64,000 nucleotides of DNA from Marinibacterium profundimaris. GTDB taxonomy: Bacteria; Pseudomonadota; Alphaproteobacteria; Rhodobacterales; Rhodobacteraceae. Both the position numbers and the translations under genes were made by a program. The first letter of the stretch is position 1. Every line of letters starts with the position of its first letter. This document shows, piece after piece, positions 30,864-40,741 of the stretch. The stretch lies in contig NZ_AQQR01000003.1 in assembly GCF_002210095.1 (NCBI RefSeq), positions 186,001 through 250,000 of the forward strand, read 5' to 3'. A model generated the notes under the pieces. The model saw nothing but the letters and a program-made list of their open reading frames with translations, was not told the origin of the DNA and did no database searches.

Positions 30864-33800
30864 GTGGCACCGGACAGCGAACAGCTTGACGCACCGAAAG
30901 ACATCGTGGCGATCGCGGCCTCCGCCGGCGGTCTGGAGGCCACGTCGCTGCTGGCCCAGAACCTGCCCACATCCCAGGATTGCGCCTATGTGATCGCGCA
31001 GCACATGTCGCCCACGCACAAAAGCATGCTGGTGCAGCTGCTTTCGCGCGAGACGACGCTGGCGGTGGAGGAGATCCAGGAACGCACGGTTCCCCAGCCC
31101 AACACGATCTACATCCCGCCGCCGGGCCATGACGTGGTCTTCGAGGGCGGCGCCTTTGTCCTGCGCAAGCCGATGGGGCATTCGGCGGCGCCCAAACCTT
31201 CGGCCGACCGGCTGTTCAAGTCGCTGGCCCAGGAAAAGGGCGAGCATACGATCGGCGTCGTGCTGTCGGGCACCGGGTCCGACGGCACCTATGGCGTGCA
31301 GGCGATTCGCGAGGCCAGCGGCATCACCATCGCGCAGGAGCCGGGATCGTCGAAATACGACAGCATGCCCGTTTCCGCGATTCGCACCGGCTGCATCGAC
31401 CTGACCCTGCCGCCCCAGCAGATCGGCCAGCACCTGGCACTGATCCTGGAGCGCCCGCGCAACCTGTCGACGCTGAAGCTGATCCAGGAGGACCGGTCGC
31501 GGAACACGGATCTTTATCAGATCCTGCTGGCCCACACGATGGTCGACTTCCGCCAGTACAAGGAAAGCACGATCAACCGCCGGGTCCACCGCCGCATGAT
31601 CGCCAAGGGAATCGAAGATTTCGAGAGCTACGTGGAACTGTGCCGCCGGTCGGTCGAGGAGGTCGACGCGCTGTATCGCGACCTGCTGATCTCGGTCACG
31701 TCCTTCTTCCGCGATCCCGAGCAGTTCAGGGCGCTGGGCAAGTACCTTGGCGAGCGGATCGCGCAGACCGAAAACAAGGAGCCGATCCGCATCTGGATCC
31801 CCGGCTGCGCCACCGGCGAGGAGGCCTATACGATCGCGATCCTCGTGGTCGAGGCGATGGGCGGTTTGGACGAGATCGAGGGCGACGCGCTGCAGATCTT
31901 TGCCACCGACATCGACCAGCAGGCCCTGGCCGTGGCGCGCAAGGGCGCCTACCCGGCCGCCGCCGCCAGCGACATACCGAAGGAATTCCTGAACCGCTAC
32001 TTCGAGTTCGGTCAGGAGACCCTGCAGGTGAAGCCGAAGCTGAAGAACTTCGTCATGTTCTCGCGGCACAACGTGTTCCAGGACGCGCCCTTCATCTCGG
32101 TTGACCTGGTGTCGATCCGCAACGTGCTGATCTATTTTTCGGCCCGGCTGCAGGAGCGGGTGCTGACCCGGATCCAATACGCGCTGAAAAGCGATGGCCT
32201 GCTGCTGCTGGGCACCTCCGAGACGACCGGCGTGCAGGAGGACATCTTTGTCCAGATCGAGCCGACGGCCAAGGTTTTCCGCAAGCGCAACAACCGCCTG
32301 GCGCCCAAGGTCTCGAAGAGCCTCGTGTCGCCCACGCAGGAGACCGCGCGCCATCACGACCTGCCGGTGTCGGGGGATCACACCGCCGAAAGCTGGGCGC
32401 GCTTCGACGTTCTGGCCCGGGCGGTAGTCAAGAACGGGCTGGTGACAAACCGAGACCGGTCGGTTCTGAAGATCTACGGCGACATCGCCCCGTTCACCGA
32501 GATGACGCGCCCGATCGCCGGGGGCATGACGCTGACCGTGCTGCACAAGCCGCTGGCCTTCGAGGCGGCGAGCATGACGCTGGTGACGCTGAAACAGCGC
32601 GAGATGCGCTATGGCCAGTGGCACAACGTGTCGGGGCGGGATTTCGACATGGTCCGCATGGTGGCCTACCCCCTCCCCGCGCTGGATGATCGCGAGGAGG
32701 ACCTGGTGCTGATCGGCTTCCTGACCGAGATGCGCCCCGAGGCCGACCCCGACCGCGGCGAGAGCAGCGATTACGTCACCCACCTGGAAACCGAACTGGC
32801 GCGGAGCCGCGAGACGTTGCAGGTCACGATCGAGCAGCTGCAGACCTCGAACGAGGAGCTGCAATCGGTCAACGAGGAATTGCAATCGGCAAACGAGGAA
32901 CTGCAGTCCACCAACGAGGAGCTGGAGACCACGAACGAGGAGCTGCAGTCGACCAACGAGGAGTTGATAACGGTTAACGAAGAATTGCTCGTCAACACGT
33001 CTCAGCTCGAACGGATCTCGGCCGAGCTGCGCGGGCTGATCCATTCGCTGCCCGCCAAGGCGCTGATGCTGGACCAGGGTCTGCTGATCCGCCATGCCTC
33101 GGCGCAGGCGCTGGAAGACTTCGACATCCGCGACCGCGGCCATTCCTACGGCCACCTCAGCCAGATCAACCTGCCGGCGGGCTATCCGCCGCTGATCGAG
33201 ATCTGTTCGCAGGCGCTGATCGACCGCAAGCCGCGGCGGTTCAACTTCGAATCCGACCACGGGTCGATGACGCTGTCGGTGGCGCCGCTGATCTCGGGGG
33301 ACGACCAGCTGATCGGGCTGATCGTCCTGGCGGTCACCGACGAGGCGATCGTGCGCCCGGTGCTGCGCGTCCTCAGCCATTTCGGCACCGTCGGCACCTG
33401 GCAGTTCGACCCGTCCACCCGAACGACGCTTTGGTCGCAGGAGACCGCGCGGATCCATGGCGTCGACTACGACGGCACCCGCCGGCCGCTGGAAAACACC
33501 CTGTCCTTCTACCACCCCGAGGACCGCGACAACGTACGCTCTCAGATCGACAAGGCCTTGGAAGAAGGGCATAGTTTCCAGTTCCGGGCCCGGCTGATCC
33601 GCGGCGACGGCGCCACCGCCGTGGTCGAGGCGGCGGGCTACACGATCACCAACCAGTCCAACGAGGTCGCAACGGTGATCGGCGTCATGCGCGATCGCTC
33701 GCGCGCCTTCTACGACGAACTGTTGGCCCAGCATCACGAGGAGATCAACGCCGAGGCGCATGTCGGCTCGTTCTGCCACGACATAGAGTGCGACGTCTCC

Positions 33801-34106
33801 ACCTGGAGTCCGACCCTTTACGCCGTGCTTGGCTGTCCGGACGACACGCCCGGATCGATGGAGGCCCTGCTGGACCGCTTTGCCGAACCCGCTCGCGAGC
33901 GGGTGCAGAAGGTTCTGCAGGAGGCGATCAGCGACAAGACCGCCTTTTCCTTCGAGGAAGAGCTGGAGATCTGCGACGGCACCCGCCTGCCCTGCCGCGG
34001 GCGCGGCAAGGTCGCGCTGGACGCGGCGGGAGAGGCCACGCATCTTTACGGGTCGATCAAGCTGCTGGATCCGGCCCCCAAGGCGATCCCCGACACGGCG
34101 GAGTGA
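30864..34106 (+). CDS. CheB-CheR fusion protein with PAS region, no kinase domain
   Basis: A 1080-residue cytoplasmic hybrid. A CheB methylesterase domain comes first (about 10-195), with catalytic triad residues Ser20 in '[10 protein letters not shown]', His47 in '[11 protein letters not shown]' and Asp140 in '[10 protein letters not shown]'. A CheR SAM-dependent methyltransferase follows (about 205-475; '[15 protein letters not shown]', 'RNVLIYF'). A heptad-like coiled coil (about 640-715) repeats 'NEELQS' eight times. PAS-type segments run to the end ('[20 protein letters not shown]', '[14 protein letters not shown]'). Relatives often end in a histidine kinase, but this one stops after PAS. 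The GTG at 30864 is preceded by GGAGAGG, so I prefer it to the GTG at 30846. No receptor or che genes are nearby, so the targets are unknown. Confidence 0.92.
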   Translation: MAPDSEQLDAPKDIVAIAASAGGLEATSLLAQNLPTSQDCAYVIAQHMSPTHKSMLVQLLSRETTLAVEEIQERTVPQPNTIYIPPPGHDVVFEGGAFVLRKPMGHSAAPKPSADRLFKSLAQEKGEHTIGVVLSGTGSDGTYGVQAIREASGITIAQEPGSSKYDSMPVSAIRTGCIDLTLPPQQIGQHLALILERPRNLSTLKLIQEDRSRNTDLYQILLAHTMVDFRQYKESTINRRVHRRMIAKGIEDFESYVELCRRSVEEVDALYRDLLISVTSFFRDPEQFRALGKYLGERIAQTENKEPIRIWIPGCATGEEAYTIAILVVEAMGGLDEIEGDALQIFATDIDQQALAVARKGAYPAAAASDIPKEFLNRYFEFGQETLQVKPKLKNFVMFSRHNVFQDAPFISVDLVSIRNVLIYFSARLQERVLTRIQYALKSDGLLLLGTSETTGVQEDIFVQIEPTAKVFRKRNNRLAPKVSKSLVSPTQETARHHDLPVSGDHTAESWARFDVLARAVVKNGLVTNRDRSVLKIYGDIAPFTEMTRPIAGGMTLTVLHKPLAFEAASMTLVTLKQREMRYGQWHNVSGRDFDMVRMVAYPLPALDDREEDLVLIGFLTEMRPEADPDRGESSDYVTHLETELARSRETLQVTIEQLQTSNEELQSVNEELQSANEELQSTNEELETTNEELQSTNEELITVNEELLVNTSQLERISAELRGLIHSLPAKALMLDQGLLIRHASAQALEDFDIRDRGHSYGHLSQINLPAGYPPLIEICSQALIDRKPRRFNFESDHGSMTLSVAPLISGDDQLIGLIVLAVTDEAIVRPVLRVLSHFGTVGTWQFDPSTRTTLWSQETARIHGVDYDGTRRPLENTLSFYHPEDRDNVRSQIDKALEEGHSFQFRARLIRGDGATAVVEAAGYTITNQSNEVATVIGVMRDRSRAFYDELLAQHHEEINAEAHVGSFCHDIECDVSTWSPTLYAVLGCPDDTPGSMEALLDRFAEPARERVQKVLQEAISDKTAFSFEEELEICDGTRLPCRGRGKVALDAAGEATHLYGSIKLLDPAPKAIPDTAE
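32845..32990 (+). repeat. In-frame NEELQS coding repeat
   Basis: About seven tandem 21-base units, each encoding a variant of (S/T)xNEELQ(S/T), form the coiled-coil linker of the CheB-CheR protein. The DNA copies have diverged at third positions, so this is an old protein-level repeat, not recent slippage. Confidence 0.75.
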
Positions 34107-34218
34107 GGACCTAATTTCCGCCCCAATCGCTCTTTCCCGTTAATGAAATCTCAAGGTTGTGGCGGCACAACCGTGAGTAACAATAGACGTAGCTAACAGA
34201 AGATTGGGCCACGGGCAG

Positions 34219-34716
34219 ATGCCGACTTCTTTTCAGACAGACGACAGCGCCATTGCGATATCGTTGTTTCGCGACCTCGGCACCGGGCAATGGTTCGTTG
34301 CCCGGATGGACCTCTCCTTCGGGAATGTCCTTCACCAGATCAGGTTCCGGTCGGCTTCGCCGCTGGAACAGGCTTTTTGCGCCACTTTCGTGGACCGCCT
34401 GCGCGACTACCTGCCGCGCCGTCCCGATCCCACGGTGCTGGCCGATTCCTCGGTCAGCTTTCAGCTCGACCACGTGGTGCTGAAGGGCATCCGGGTGATC
34501 GCGACGCGGGTGATGGATGGCTACCAGACCATCGTGGTCCGCTTTGCCAGCGCGCTTGGCGCCCTGACCTCGATCCTGGCGCCCGGCTATCGCCCCGATC
34601 CCGTGGCCCAAGCGCTGGAGGAGCCGGAGCAGCACGAGGCGCTGACCGTGCAGGCCCAGGCAGAGCCTGCGCAGGACAAGATCGCCGAACCGGATCGCGT
34701 TCCGAGCCGGATCTGA
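34219..34716 (+). CDS. Uncharacterised protein downstream of the CheB-CheR hybrid
   Basis: A 165-residue soluble protein that I do not recognise. It starts 'MPTSFQTDDSAIAISLFRDLGTGQWFVARMDLSFGNVLHQIRF', has a compact alpha/beta-looking core to about residue 130 ('VLKGIRVIATRVMDGYQTIVVRFASALGALTSILAPGY'), and ends in a Glu/Gln/Ala-rich, probably disordered tail. I prefer the ATG at 34219 to the TTG at 34204. It follows the CheB-CheR gene by about 110 bases on the same strand, so co-expression is possible. No signal peptide or membrane span. Codon use is like that of its neighbours, so it is likely a real gene. Confidence 0.65.
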   Translation: MPTSFQTDDSAIAISLFRDLGTGQWFVARMDLSFGNVLHQIRFRSASPLEQAFCATFVDRLRDYLPRRPDPTVLADSSVSFQLDHVVLKGIRVIATRVMDGYQTIVVRFASALGALTSILAPGYRPDPVAQALEEPEQHEALTVQAQAEPAQDKIAEPDRVPSRI

Positions 34717-35186
34717 AGCGCACCCACCCTGTCTCTCTCGCTCCGCGCATCTCCTGCCAGAGCACCTACCGACAGGCCGGCCCCGCGCCGCGCGGCGTGA
34801 TCCCGACGTCCCTGCAGGCCACGCGCTGTCCCCGGGTTGGCGCATTTCCGGCCATCACATCCCTTCTTCCCTGGTTCCGATATACCCCTGCGGCGGCGGC
34901 CGGCAGGGTCTATGCATTTGTAGGGTCAGGTGCCGGCCCTGGAATGTCCTTTTCGGGCTGGTTCAGGCTGCCGGCGGGCGTGGATGCCACCGAAAGGCGA
35001 GCCACTCAACATCCTGCAATCATTTGTGAAACGCCCTGAACCGGGCGGCGCGCAGGGCTGCGCTCTTTCGATCCCGGTGATCCCGCGCCGGGGTGGATCG
35101 CCCAAGGCCACGCTTCGGGCCCGAAACGGGAAGGATCCGGCTGTCCCGCGCTGTGCGCGTCGCGGTTCCCGGGGACCCTCGGCGCC
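34717..35186. other. Convergent intergenic region, no gene seen
   Basis: This 470-base stretch separates the unknown protein (plus) from the GGDEF/EAL gene (minus). The frames here lack codon bias and are shadows. The only structure noted is a near-perfect 18-base palindrome at 35111-35128 (CGCTTCGGGCCCGAAACG). It is 59 bases beyond the GGDEF/EAL stop and could be part of its terminator. No repeat tail of the GTATTT type is present. Confidence 0.5.
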
Positions 35187-37136
35187 TCAGGCGCGCGTGG
35201 CCACGTAGTCGCAGTTCCAGGTGGCGCAGGCGGCGAGTTCCGCGGCCGGCATCGGCTTGCCGAAAAGGTAGCCCTGCCCGATCATGTCGCCGATCCCCGC
35301 GATCGCCTCCGCCTGGCTTTCGGTCTCGACCCCCTCGACCACCACGTCGGCGCCAAGCGCATGGCCCAGCGACACGATGGACGACACGATCTCGCGGTCG
35401 CGGCGGTTGTTGTCGATATGCACGACGAAGCTGCGGTCGATCTTCAGCCGCGTCACCGGCAGGTCCTTCAGCAGCGAGAGCGTCGAGAAGCCGGTTCCGA
35501 AATCGTCCAGCGCCACCTCGACCCCCAGCTCGCGAATCCGCTTCAGGCTGCGCCGCCCCGGGTCGTCGGCCAGAAGCAACATGCTCTCGGTCAGCTCCAC
35601 GACCAGTTCCTGCGGGGCCACGTTGAATTCCTGGCAGCAATCGCTGAGGAAGCGCACGAAGCCCGGCTCGGTCATCGTCGCGGCCGAGACATTGAGCGAG
35701 ATCGGCAGCGACCCGCGGCTGCGTTCGCGCCACTCGGCCATCTGGGCGCAGACCTTACGGATGATCGCCCGGTCGATGTCACGGATCAGCCCGTTGCCCT
35801 CGGCGGTCGAGATGAAGGCCGCCGGCGGCAGCAGCCCGTGGCGCGGATGCTGCCAGCGGCACAGCGCCTCGGCCCCGATGACCTCGCGCGTGTCGAGATC
35901 CACGAGGGGCTGAAAATAAGGCACGAAGCAATCGTCCTCCACCGCCTCGCCCAGGTCGGCGGCATGGGCCTCGGCCGGGGTGGGACGGGCCAGCGCGGCG
36001 CGGGCCGCGGCAAAGAGCGAAACGCGGTTCCGGCCCAGCTGCTTGGACTGGTACATCGCCATGTCGGCCCGGCCCAGCAGCGCATCGAACCGGTCGCCGT
36101 CATCGGGAAAGAGGCTGGCACCGACGCTGACACTGAGGCGCAGGGTTTCGTCCTGGATGGCAAAGGGCAGCGACAGGGCGGCGCGAATCTCCTCGGCCAG
36201 GTCGCGCACGGCATCGGCGCCGGACACGTCCTCGGCCACCACGACGAATTCGTCACCACCCAGCCGCGCGATGATGTCGCCGAGCGGCACGATGCCACGC
36301 AGGGTTTCGGCCACATGGACCAGCACCTCGTCCCCGAAGAGATGGCCGCAGCGGTCGTTGAGGCTTTTGAAATCGTCGAGATCGAGCAGCAGCAGGCCCA
36401 GCCGGTGGCCGGCCTCGCGGCAGCGTTCGATGGCCTGTTCCGACTCCGCCTCGAGGTAGCGGCGGTTGAACAGGCCGGTCAGCGGATCCTGAAGGGCGGA
36501 GCGTTCAAGCTCCTTCTTGGTCATGACGACCTCGGACACGTCGAAGGCGGCAAAGGTGTACCCGGTCACCGCGCCGGAGCCGTCGCGCAGGGCGCGGACA
36601 ACGATCTGCTCGGGAAACAGGCTGCCGTCCTCGCGCTGGCCCCAGGTCTGTTCGCTCCAGGTCTTGCCGCTGTCGGCGGCCTGGCGCGCGTCTTCCCAGA
36701 AACCGTAATCGGTGACGCCGTCCAGCGCCCTGAGTTCACGGAACCGGCGCCCCTGCAGCTGGCGTTCGCTGAGCCCCACCATCTTGCGAAAGGCGTCGTT
36801 GGTCCGCGAAATGCGCCCGTCGCGGTCGAGGATCACGGTGACCTCGGGACGCTGCTGAAAGAAGGCCTCGACCTCGGACAGGGCGGCGGAGGGGGCCGGC
36901 GCCAGGCTGCGGTCGGGCTGCAGGTAGAGAACGATCAGCAGCAGCGCGCCAAGCACGAGAAGGCCGGCGAGCGGCGACAGCAGCATATCGGAGAGCGAGA
37001 CAGGCGGCAGCGCGCCGGCGGGCAGAGCACCGGGTGGTGGCCTGGCACCGGCACTCAGGATGTAGAGCGTGAAGAACAGGACCAGAAGGGAGTAGAGCAC
37101 CAGGGCCACCCTGGCGATCACCTTGCGGTGCGGCAT
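35187..37136 (-). CDS. PAS-GGDEF-EAL cyclic-di-GMP protein
   Basis: A 649-residue inner-membrane protein for cyclic-di-GMP turnover. Two transmembrane helices (about 7-29 and 52-72) are followed by PAS (about 85-205), a GGDEF domain with intact 'RLGGDEF' active site (about 215-380) and an EAL domain. The EAL domain has 'GAEALCRWQHP', 'LNVSAATM', 'VELTESMLL', 'ALDDFGTGFSTLSLLKDLPVTRLKIDRSFV' and 'VVEGVETESQ'. All main catalytic residues look present in both, so it could make and break the messenger. The ATG at 37136 has AAGGAG seven bases upstream; the GTG two codons earlier is too close to it. Monocistronic by appearance. The signal for the PAS domain is unknown. Confidence 0.95.
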   Translation of the reverse strand: MPHRKVIARVALVLYSLLVLFFTLYILSAGARPPPGALPAGALPPVSLSDMLLSPLAGLLVLGALLLIVLYLQPDRSLAPAPSAALSEVEAFFQQRPEVTVILDRDGRISRTNDAFRKMVGLSERQLQGRRFRELRALDGVTDYGFWEDARQAADSGKTWSEQTWGQREDGSLFPEQIVVRALRDGSGAVTGYTFAAFDVSEVVMTKKELERSALQDPLTGLFNRRYLEAESEQAIERCREAGHRLGLLLLDLDDFKSLNDRCGHLFGDEVLVHVAETLRGIVPLGDIIARLGGDEFVVVAEDVSGADAVRDLAEEIRAALSLPFAIQDETLRLSVSVGASLFPDDGDRFDALLGRADMAMYQSKQLGRNRVSLFAAARAALARPTPAEAHAADLGEAVEDDCFVPYFQPLVDLDTREVIGAEALCRWQHPRHGLLPPAAFISTAEGNGLIRDIDRAIIRKVCAQMAEWRERSRGSLPISLNVSAATMTEPGFVRFLSDCCQEFNVAPQELVVELTESMLLLADDPGRRSLKRIRELGVEVALDDFGTGFSTLSLLKDLPVTRLKIDRSFVVHIDNNRRDREIVSSIVSLGHALGADVVVEGVETESQAEAIAGIGDMIGQGYLFGKPMPAAELAACATWNCDYVATRA

Positions 37137-37390
37137 TGCCACGCTCCTTCACCGACCCCGCCACCGCGCCGGCCCGCGCGGATCTTCCGTTGAACCGACA
37201 TGCGGGCGCCTATCCTACCCGTTGAACTCGGGCCGTATCTGGCACCCAAAGTGGTTAACAAAATCTTAAATAACCACGGGATATTCAGGTAATCGCAGCA
37301 GTTTGCAGCGCGGGGCCCCTGCGGTGACCGGGGCCGCGGCCCAGGCAACCGCCGCCACGCAAGCCCCGGGGCGCGCGCCCCTGCCCGGGA

Positions 37391-38170
37391 TCAGATCTCG
37401 TCGATGGCCTCCAGGCTTTCGGGCAGGATCTGGCCGCCGTCGACGACGATCTGCTGGCCGGTGATATAGCCCGCCTCGTCCGAGGCGAAGAACAGCGCGG
37501 CATTGCCGATATCCTCGACCGCGCCAAGACGCTTGAGCGGGATCGAGGTGGCCATAGTATCGAGGTACTCCTGCCCCAGGTCCTGCAGACCTTCGGTGAA
37601 GATGTTGCCCGGCATCACGGCGTTGATCGTGGTGTTGTACCGGGCCAGCTCCATCGCGGCGGTCTTGAGAAAGCCCAGCTGGCCGGATTTCGAGGCGCCG
37701 TAATGGGCCCAGCCGGGAAAGCCGGTGACCGGGCCGGTGATCGAGGAGGTGACGACGACACGGCCCTTTCCGGCGGCCTCGAAGGCGGGGATGCAGGCCT
37801 TCACGCAGAGGAAGGTGCTCTTGAGGTTCACGTTCATCACCGTGTCCCAATCCTCGGGCGCCATGTCGATCAGCTTGATCTGCGGAAAGATCCCGGCATT
37901 GGCACACAGGATGTCGACGCCTCCGAAGGTGGCCATCGTCGTCTCGACCATCGATTGCACGCTGGCCCAGTCGGCCACATCCGTGGCGCAGAAGGCGGCG
38001 GTGCCGCCCGCGCTTTCGATCTCGGCCACCGCCGCGGCGCCGGATTCGGCCCCGCGCGCGGCGATCATGACCCTGGCGCCCTGCGCCGCGAAGACCTTTG
38101 CGATGCCCCGGCCGATGCCCTTGGACCCGCCGGTCACGATCACCGACTTGCCTGCGATCGATGTCAGCAT
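37391..38170 (-). CDS. Short-chain dehydrogenase/reductase
   Basis: A 259-residue classical SDR with NAD(P)-binding 'VTGGSKGIGRGIA' (about 13-25), 'CANAGIF' and catalytic Ser and Tyr-x3-Lys in 'TSSITGPVTGFPGWAHYGASKSGQ'. The C-terminal 'GYITGQQIVVDGGQILPES' is typical. An Asp residue expected after beta-2 for NAD preference is replaced by 'AARGAES', suggesting NADP use, though this is not decisive. The substrate cannot be deduced. Neighbours are a GGDEF/EAL gene downstream and a divergent kinase gene, with a 194-base intergenic region between the starts. Confidence 0.9.
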   Translation of the reverse strand: MLTSIAGKSVIVTGGSKGIGRGIAKVFAAQGARVMIAARGAESGAAAVAEIESAGGTAAFCATDVADWASVQSMVETTMATFGGVDILCANAGIFPQIKLIDMAPEDWDTVMNVNLKSTFLCVKACIPAFEAAGKGRVVVTSSITGPVTGFPGWAHYGASKSGQLGFLKTAAMELARYNTTINAVMPGNIFTEGLQDLGQEYLDTMATSIPLKRLGAVEDIGNAALFFASDEAGYITGQQIVVDGGQILPESLEAIDEI

Positions 38171-38364
38171 GAATGTCTTCTCCCGTAGTGAGACGCCGCG
38201 AGGCGCCGGTCCTGAGTGTTGATTTGCGTGCGCCTTTCGGCTGCTTTTGCAGCAGGCCCGACCAACTGAACCCGGAGCACGGCGGCCGCGGCAAGGGCCG
38301 GGCTTGTGCGAAGGCCATGCAGGGCCTAGCGAGGGATGGGACCGCCGAAGAATAAGGCAGGGAG

Positions 38365-39366
38365 ATGACCGGATTATACGATGACGCCTTTGTCGAAACG
38401 CTGCGCCGGGGCGCGCTGGGGCTGACGGCGGAATGGGGGCTGGGGCCCGGGACCGAGGTGGAGCTGCTGACCCTGTCGGAGAACGCCACCTTCCTGGCGC
38501 GCGACCCGGCCGCGGCCGAGCCCGTGGTGCTGCGGGTGCACCGGCCGGCCTACCACACGCGGGCGGAGATCGAGAGCGAGCTGGCCTGGATCGAGGCGTT
38601 GCGCGCGGCAGGCACGGTGGAGACGCCGGAGCCGCTGCGGATCCGCGATGGCGGTCACGTGGCGGCCTTCGAGGATGGCGAACAGACCCGGCACGTGGTC
38701 GGCTTTCGCTTCATGTCCGGGGCGGAACCGGATGCGGATGCGCGGCTGGTGCCGGGGTTCGAGATGCTGGGCGCGATTTCGGCGCGGCTGCACGGGCAGG
38801 TGCGGGGCTGGACGCCGCCCCAAGGGTTCGTGCGCAAGACCTGGAACTGGGAGACGGCCTTTGGCCCCGACCCGCTCTGGGGCGACTGGCGCGCGGCGCT
38901 GGGGCTGGATGCGGAAGGCAAAGCGCTGCTGGAGCGGCTTGCCGGGCGCTTGCGCACCAATCTCGCGGCCTATGGCGCGGGGCCCGACCGGTTCGGGCTG
39001 GTCCATGCCGATCTGCGGCTGGCCAACCTGCTGGCCGATGGCGACCGGCTGGGGGTGATCGATTTCGACGATTGCGGGTTCTCTTGGTTCGCCTATGACT
39101 TCGCCGCGGCGATTTCCTTCCTGGAAACAGAGCCCTACATCCCCGACCTGCAGGCGGCCTGGCTGAAGGGCTACCGGTCCGTCGCGCCCTTCGGGGCCGA
39201 GCACGAGGCGATGCTGCCGACCTTCATCCTGTTCCGCCGCTTGCTGCTGACCGCCTGGATCGCCAGCCACGCCGAGACCGAGACCGCCGCCTGGGCCGGG
39301 CACGAAAGGTTCACCCAGGGCACGCTGGACCTTGCCGAGGGCTACCTGGCGGAGGCCCCGGCGTGA
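38365..39366 (+). CDS. Small-molecule kinase, hydroxylysine/ethanolamine kinase-like (APH fold)
   Basis: A 333-residue aminoglycoside-phosphotransferase-fold kinase. It has an N-terminal nucleotide-binding lobe ('ENATFLARDPAAAEPVVLRVHRPAYHTRAEIESELAWIEALR'), catalytic loop 'LVHADLRLANLL' and metal-binding 'VIDFDDCGFSWFAYDFA'. 'FRRLLLTAWIASHAET' near the end is shared with the homoserine-kinase II and hydroxylysine-kinase branch. It is translationally coupled (GTGA) to a class III PLP enzyme. The same pairing occurs for hydroxylysine kinase with 5-phosphohydroxylysine phospholyase, and for ethanolamine phosphorylation with the phosphoethanolamine phospholyase. So a phosphorylated amino alcohol substrate is the best guess. 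Confidence 0.82.
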   Translation: MTGLYDDAFVETLRRGALGLTAEWGLGPGTEVELLTLSENATFLARDPAAAEPVVLRVHRPAYHTRAEIESELAWIEALRAAGTVETPEPLRIRDGGHVAAFEDGEQTRHVVGFRFMSGAEPDADARLVPGFEMLGAISARLHGQVRGWTPPQGFVRKTWNWETAFGPDPLWGDWRAALGLDAEGKALLERLAGRLRTNLAAYGAGPDRFGLVHADLRLANLLADGDRLGVIDFDDCGFSWFAYDFAAAISFLETEPYIPDLQAAWLKGYRSVAPFGAEHEAMLPTFILFRRLLLTAWIASHAETETAAWAGHERFTQGTLDLAEGYLAEAPA

Positions 39367-40661
39367 GCGAGGAGACGCGCCAGATCCTTGACATGAACGC
39401 CTTTCGCCCAGGCGTGACCCAGGCGGATCCGGCGGTGGCGCGGCGGCTGCGCAACCTGGGCGCGGCCTCGGTCCTGTTCTACCGCGAACCGATCGAGATG
39501 GTCGCGGCCCGGGGCGCCTGGATGGAGGCGAAGGACGGGCGGCGCTACCTGGATTGCTACAACAACGTGCCCTCGGTCGGGCATTCGCACCCGCAGGTGG
39601 TCGCCGCTGTCTGCGACCAGATCGGGCGTCTGAACACCAACACGCGCTACGTGGTCGAAGTGGTCGACACCTATATCGACGCGCTGAAGGCGAAGCTGCC
39701 CGAGAGCCTGGAAAACGTGGTGCTGACCTGTTCGGGGTCCGAGGCCAATGACCTGGCGCTCCGCGTGGCCCGGGCCGCCACGCGCGCCCGCGGCGTGATC
39801 GTGACCGAGACGGCCTATCACGGCAACACAGAGCTGACGACGCAGGTTTCGCCGTCGGCCTGGAAACGCGGGGGCAAGCCCGACTGGGTGGAATGCATCC
39901 CGGCGCCGACCCCGAAGACCGCGCGCAATTTCGGAGAAAGCGTGGCCCGGGCCATGGCGGCGCTGCAGGCGCGGGGCCATCGCGTGGCGGCGCTTCTGGC
40001 GGACAGCATCTTTTCCTCGGACGGGGTCTATGCCGATCCGCAGGGCTTCCTGGACGCGGGCGTGGAGGCCGTGCGGCTGGCCGGGGGGCTGTTCATCGCG
40101 GACGAGGTGCAGCCGGGGTTCGCGCGCACCGGATCGGCCTTCTGGGGCTTCGCGCGCCACGGCGTGGTGCCGGACATGGTGACGATGGGCAAGCCGATGG
40201 GCAACGGTTTCCCCATGGCGGGCCTGGCCGCGCGGCCGGAACATCTGGCGATGTTCTGCCGGGACGTGGGCTATTTCAACACCTTCGGGGGCAACCCGGT
40301 GGCGGCGGCGGCGGGGCTGGCGGTGCTGCGGGTGATCGCCGACGAGGGGCTTGAGGAGAACGCGGCCTGGGCCGGAGGGCGGCTGAAATCCGGGCTGGGC
40401 CGGCTGGCGAAGGAGACAGGGTGCCTGGGCGAGATCCGCGGCGCCGGGCTGTTCCTGGGCGTGGATATCCGCAAGGCCGAAAGCGGGCGGCCGGATCCGG
40501 ACCGGACAAGCGGGATCATCAACGGGCTGAGGGACGAAGGCGTGCTGATCGGCGCGGCCGGCAAACATGGCGCGACGCTGAAGATCCGCCCGCCCCTGTG
40601 CCTGAGCGCGGAGGAGGTGGATCATTTCCTGGGCGCATTCGAGAGGGTTGTGGCCGGGTGA
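39363..40661 (+). CDS. Class III PLP enzyme, phospholyase-like aminotransferase
   Basis: A 432-residue fold-type I PLP enzyme starting with GTG that overlaps the kinase stop. It has 'YLDCYNNVPSVGHSHPQVVAAV', PLP-phosphate 'CSGSEANDLALRVA', Asp in 'LFIADEVQPGFARTG' and the Schiff-base Lys in 'TMGKPMGNGFPMAG'. The early motif 'DCYNNVPSVGHSHP' resembles the AGXT2L-type enzymes (ethanolamine-phosphate or phosphohydroxylysine phospholyase) more than omega-transaminases, which usually read 'D..GG..V.N.GH'. Coupling to a kinase supports a phosphate-eliminating reaction giving an aldehyde, phosphate and ammonia. An ordinary aminotransferase remains possible. Confidence 0.85.
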   Translation: MSEETRQILDMNAFRPGVTQADPAVARRLRNLGAASVLFYREPIEMVAARGAWMEAKDGRRYLDCYNNVPSVGHSHPQVVAAVCDQIGRLNTNTRYVVEVVDTYIDALKAKLPESLENVVLTCSGSEANDLALRVARAATRARGVIVTETAYHGNTELTTQVSPSAWKRGGKPDWVECIPAPTPKTARNFGESVARAMAALQARGHRVAALLADSIFSSDGVYADPQGFLDAGVEAVRLAGGLFIADEVQPGFARTGSAFWGFARHGVVPDMVTMGKPMGNGFPMAGLAARPEHLAMFCRDVGYFNTFGGNPVAAAAGLAVLRVIADEGLEENAAWAGGRLKSGLGRLAKETGCLGEIRGAGLFLGVDIRKAESGRPDPDRTSGIINGLRDEGVLIGAAGKHGATLKIRPPLCLSAEEVDHFLGAFERVVAG

Positions 40662-40741
40662 TCCATTTGGGCAGGTCCGCCTGAACCGGTGCGGGTGTGA
40701 ACGGGGGCGAGGATGCCCGGGACACGCCCCAGGCGGGCACC

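Noticed and set aside
30840-34043. 1067-codon minus-strand frame opposite the CheB-CheR gene
   Set aside because: Antisense shadow. The plus strand has full catalytic motifs.
40684-40741. Fragment resembling the REP unit (GGCGGGCACCCTACG) between convergent genes
   Set aside because: It lacks the second arm of the hairpin seen at 47145 and 47331, so I could not support it as a repeat copy.
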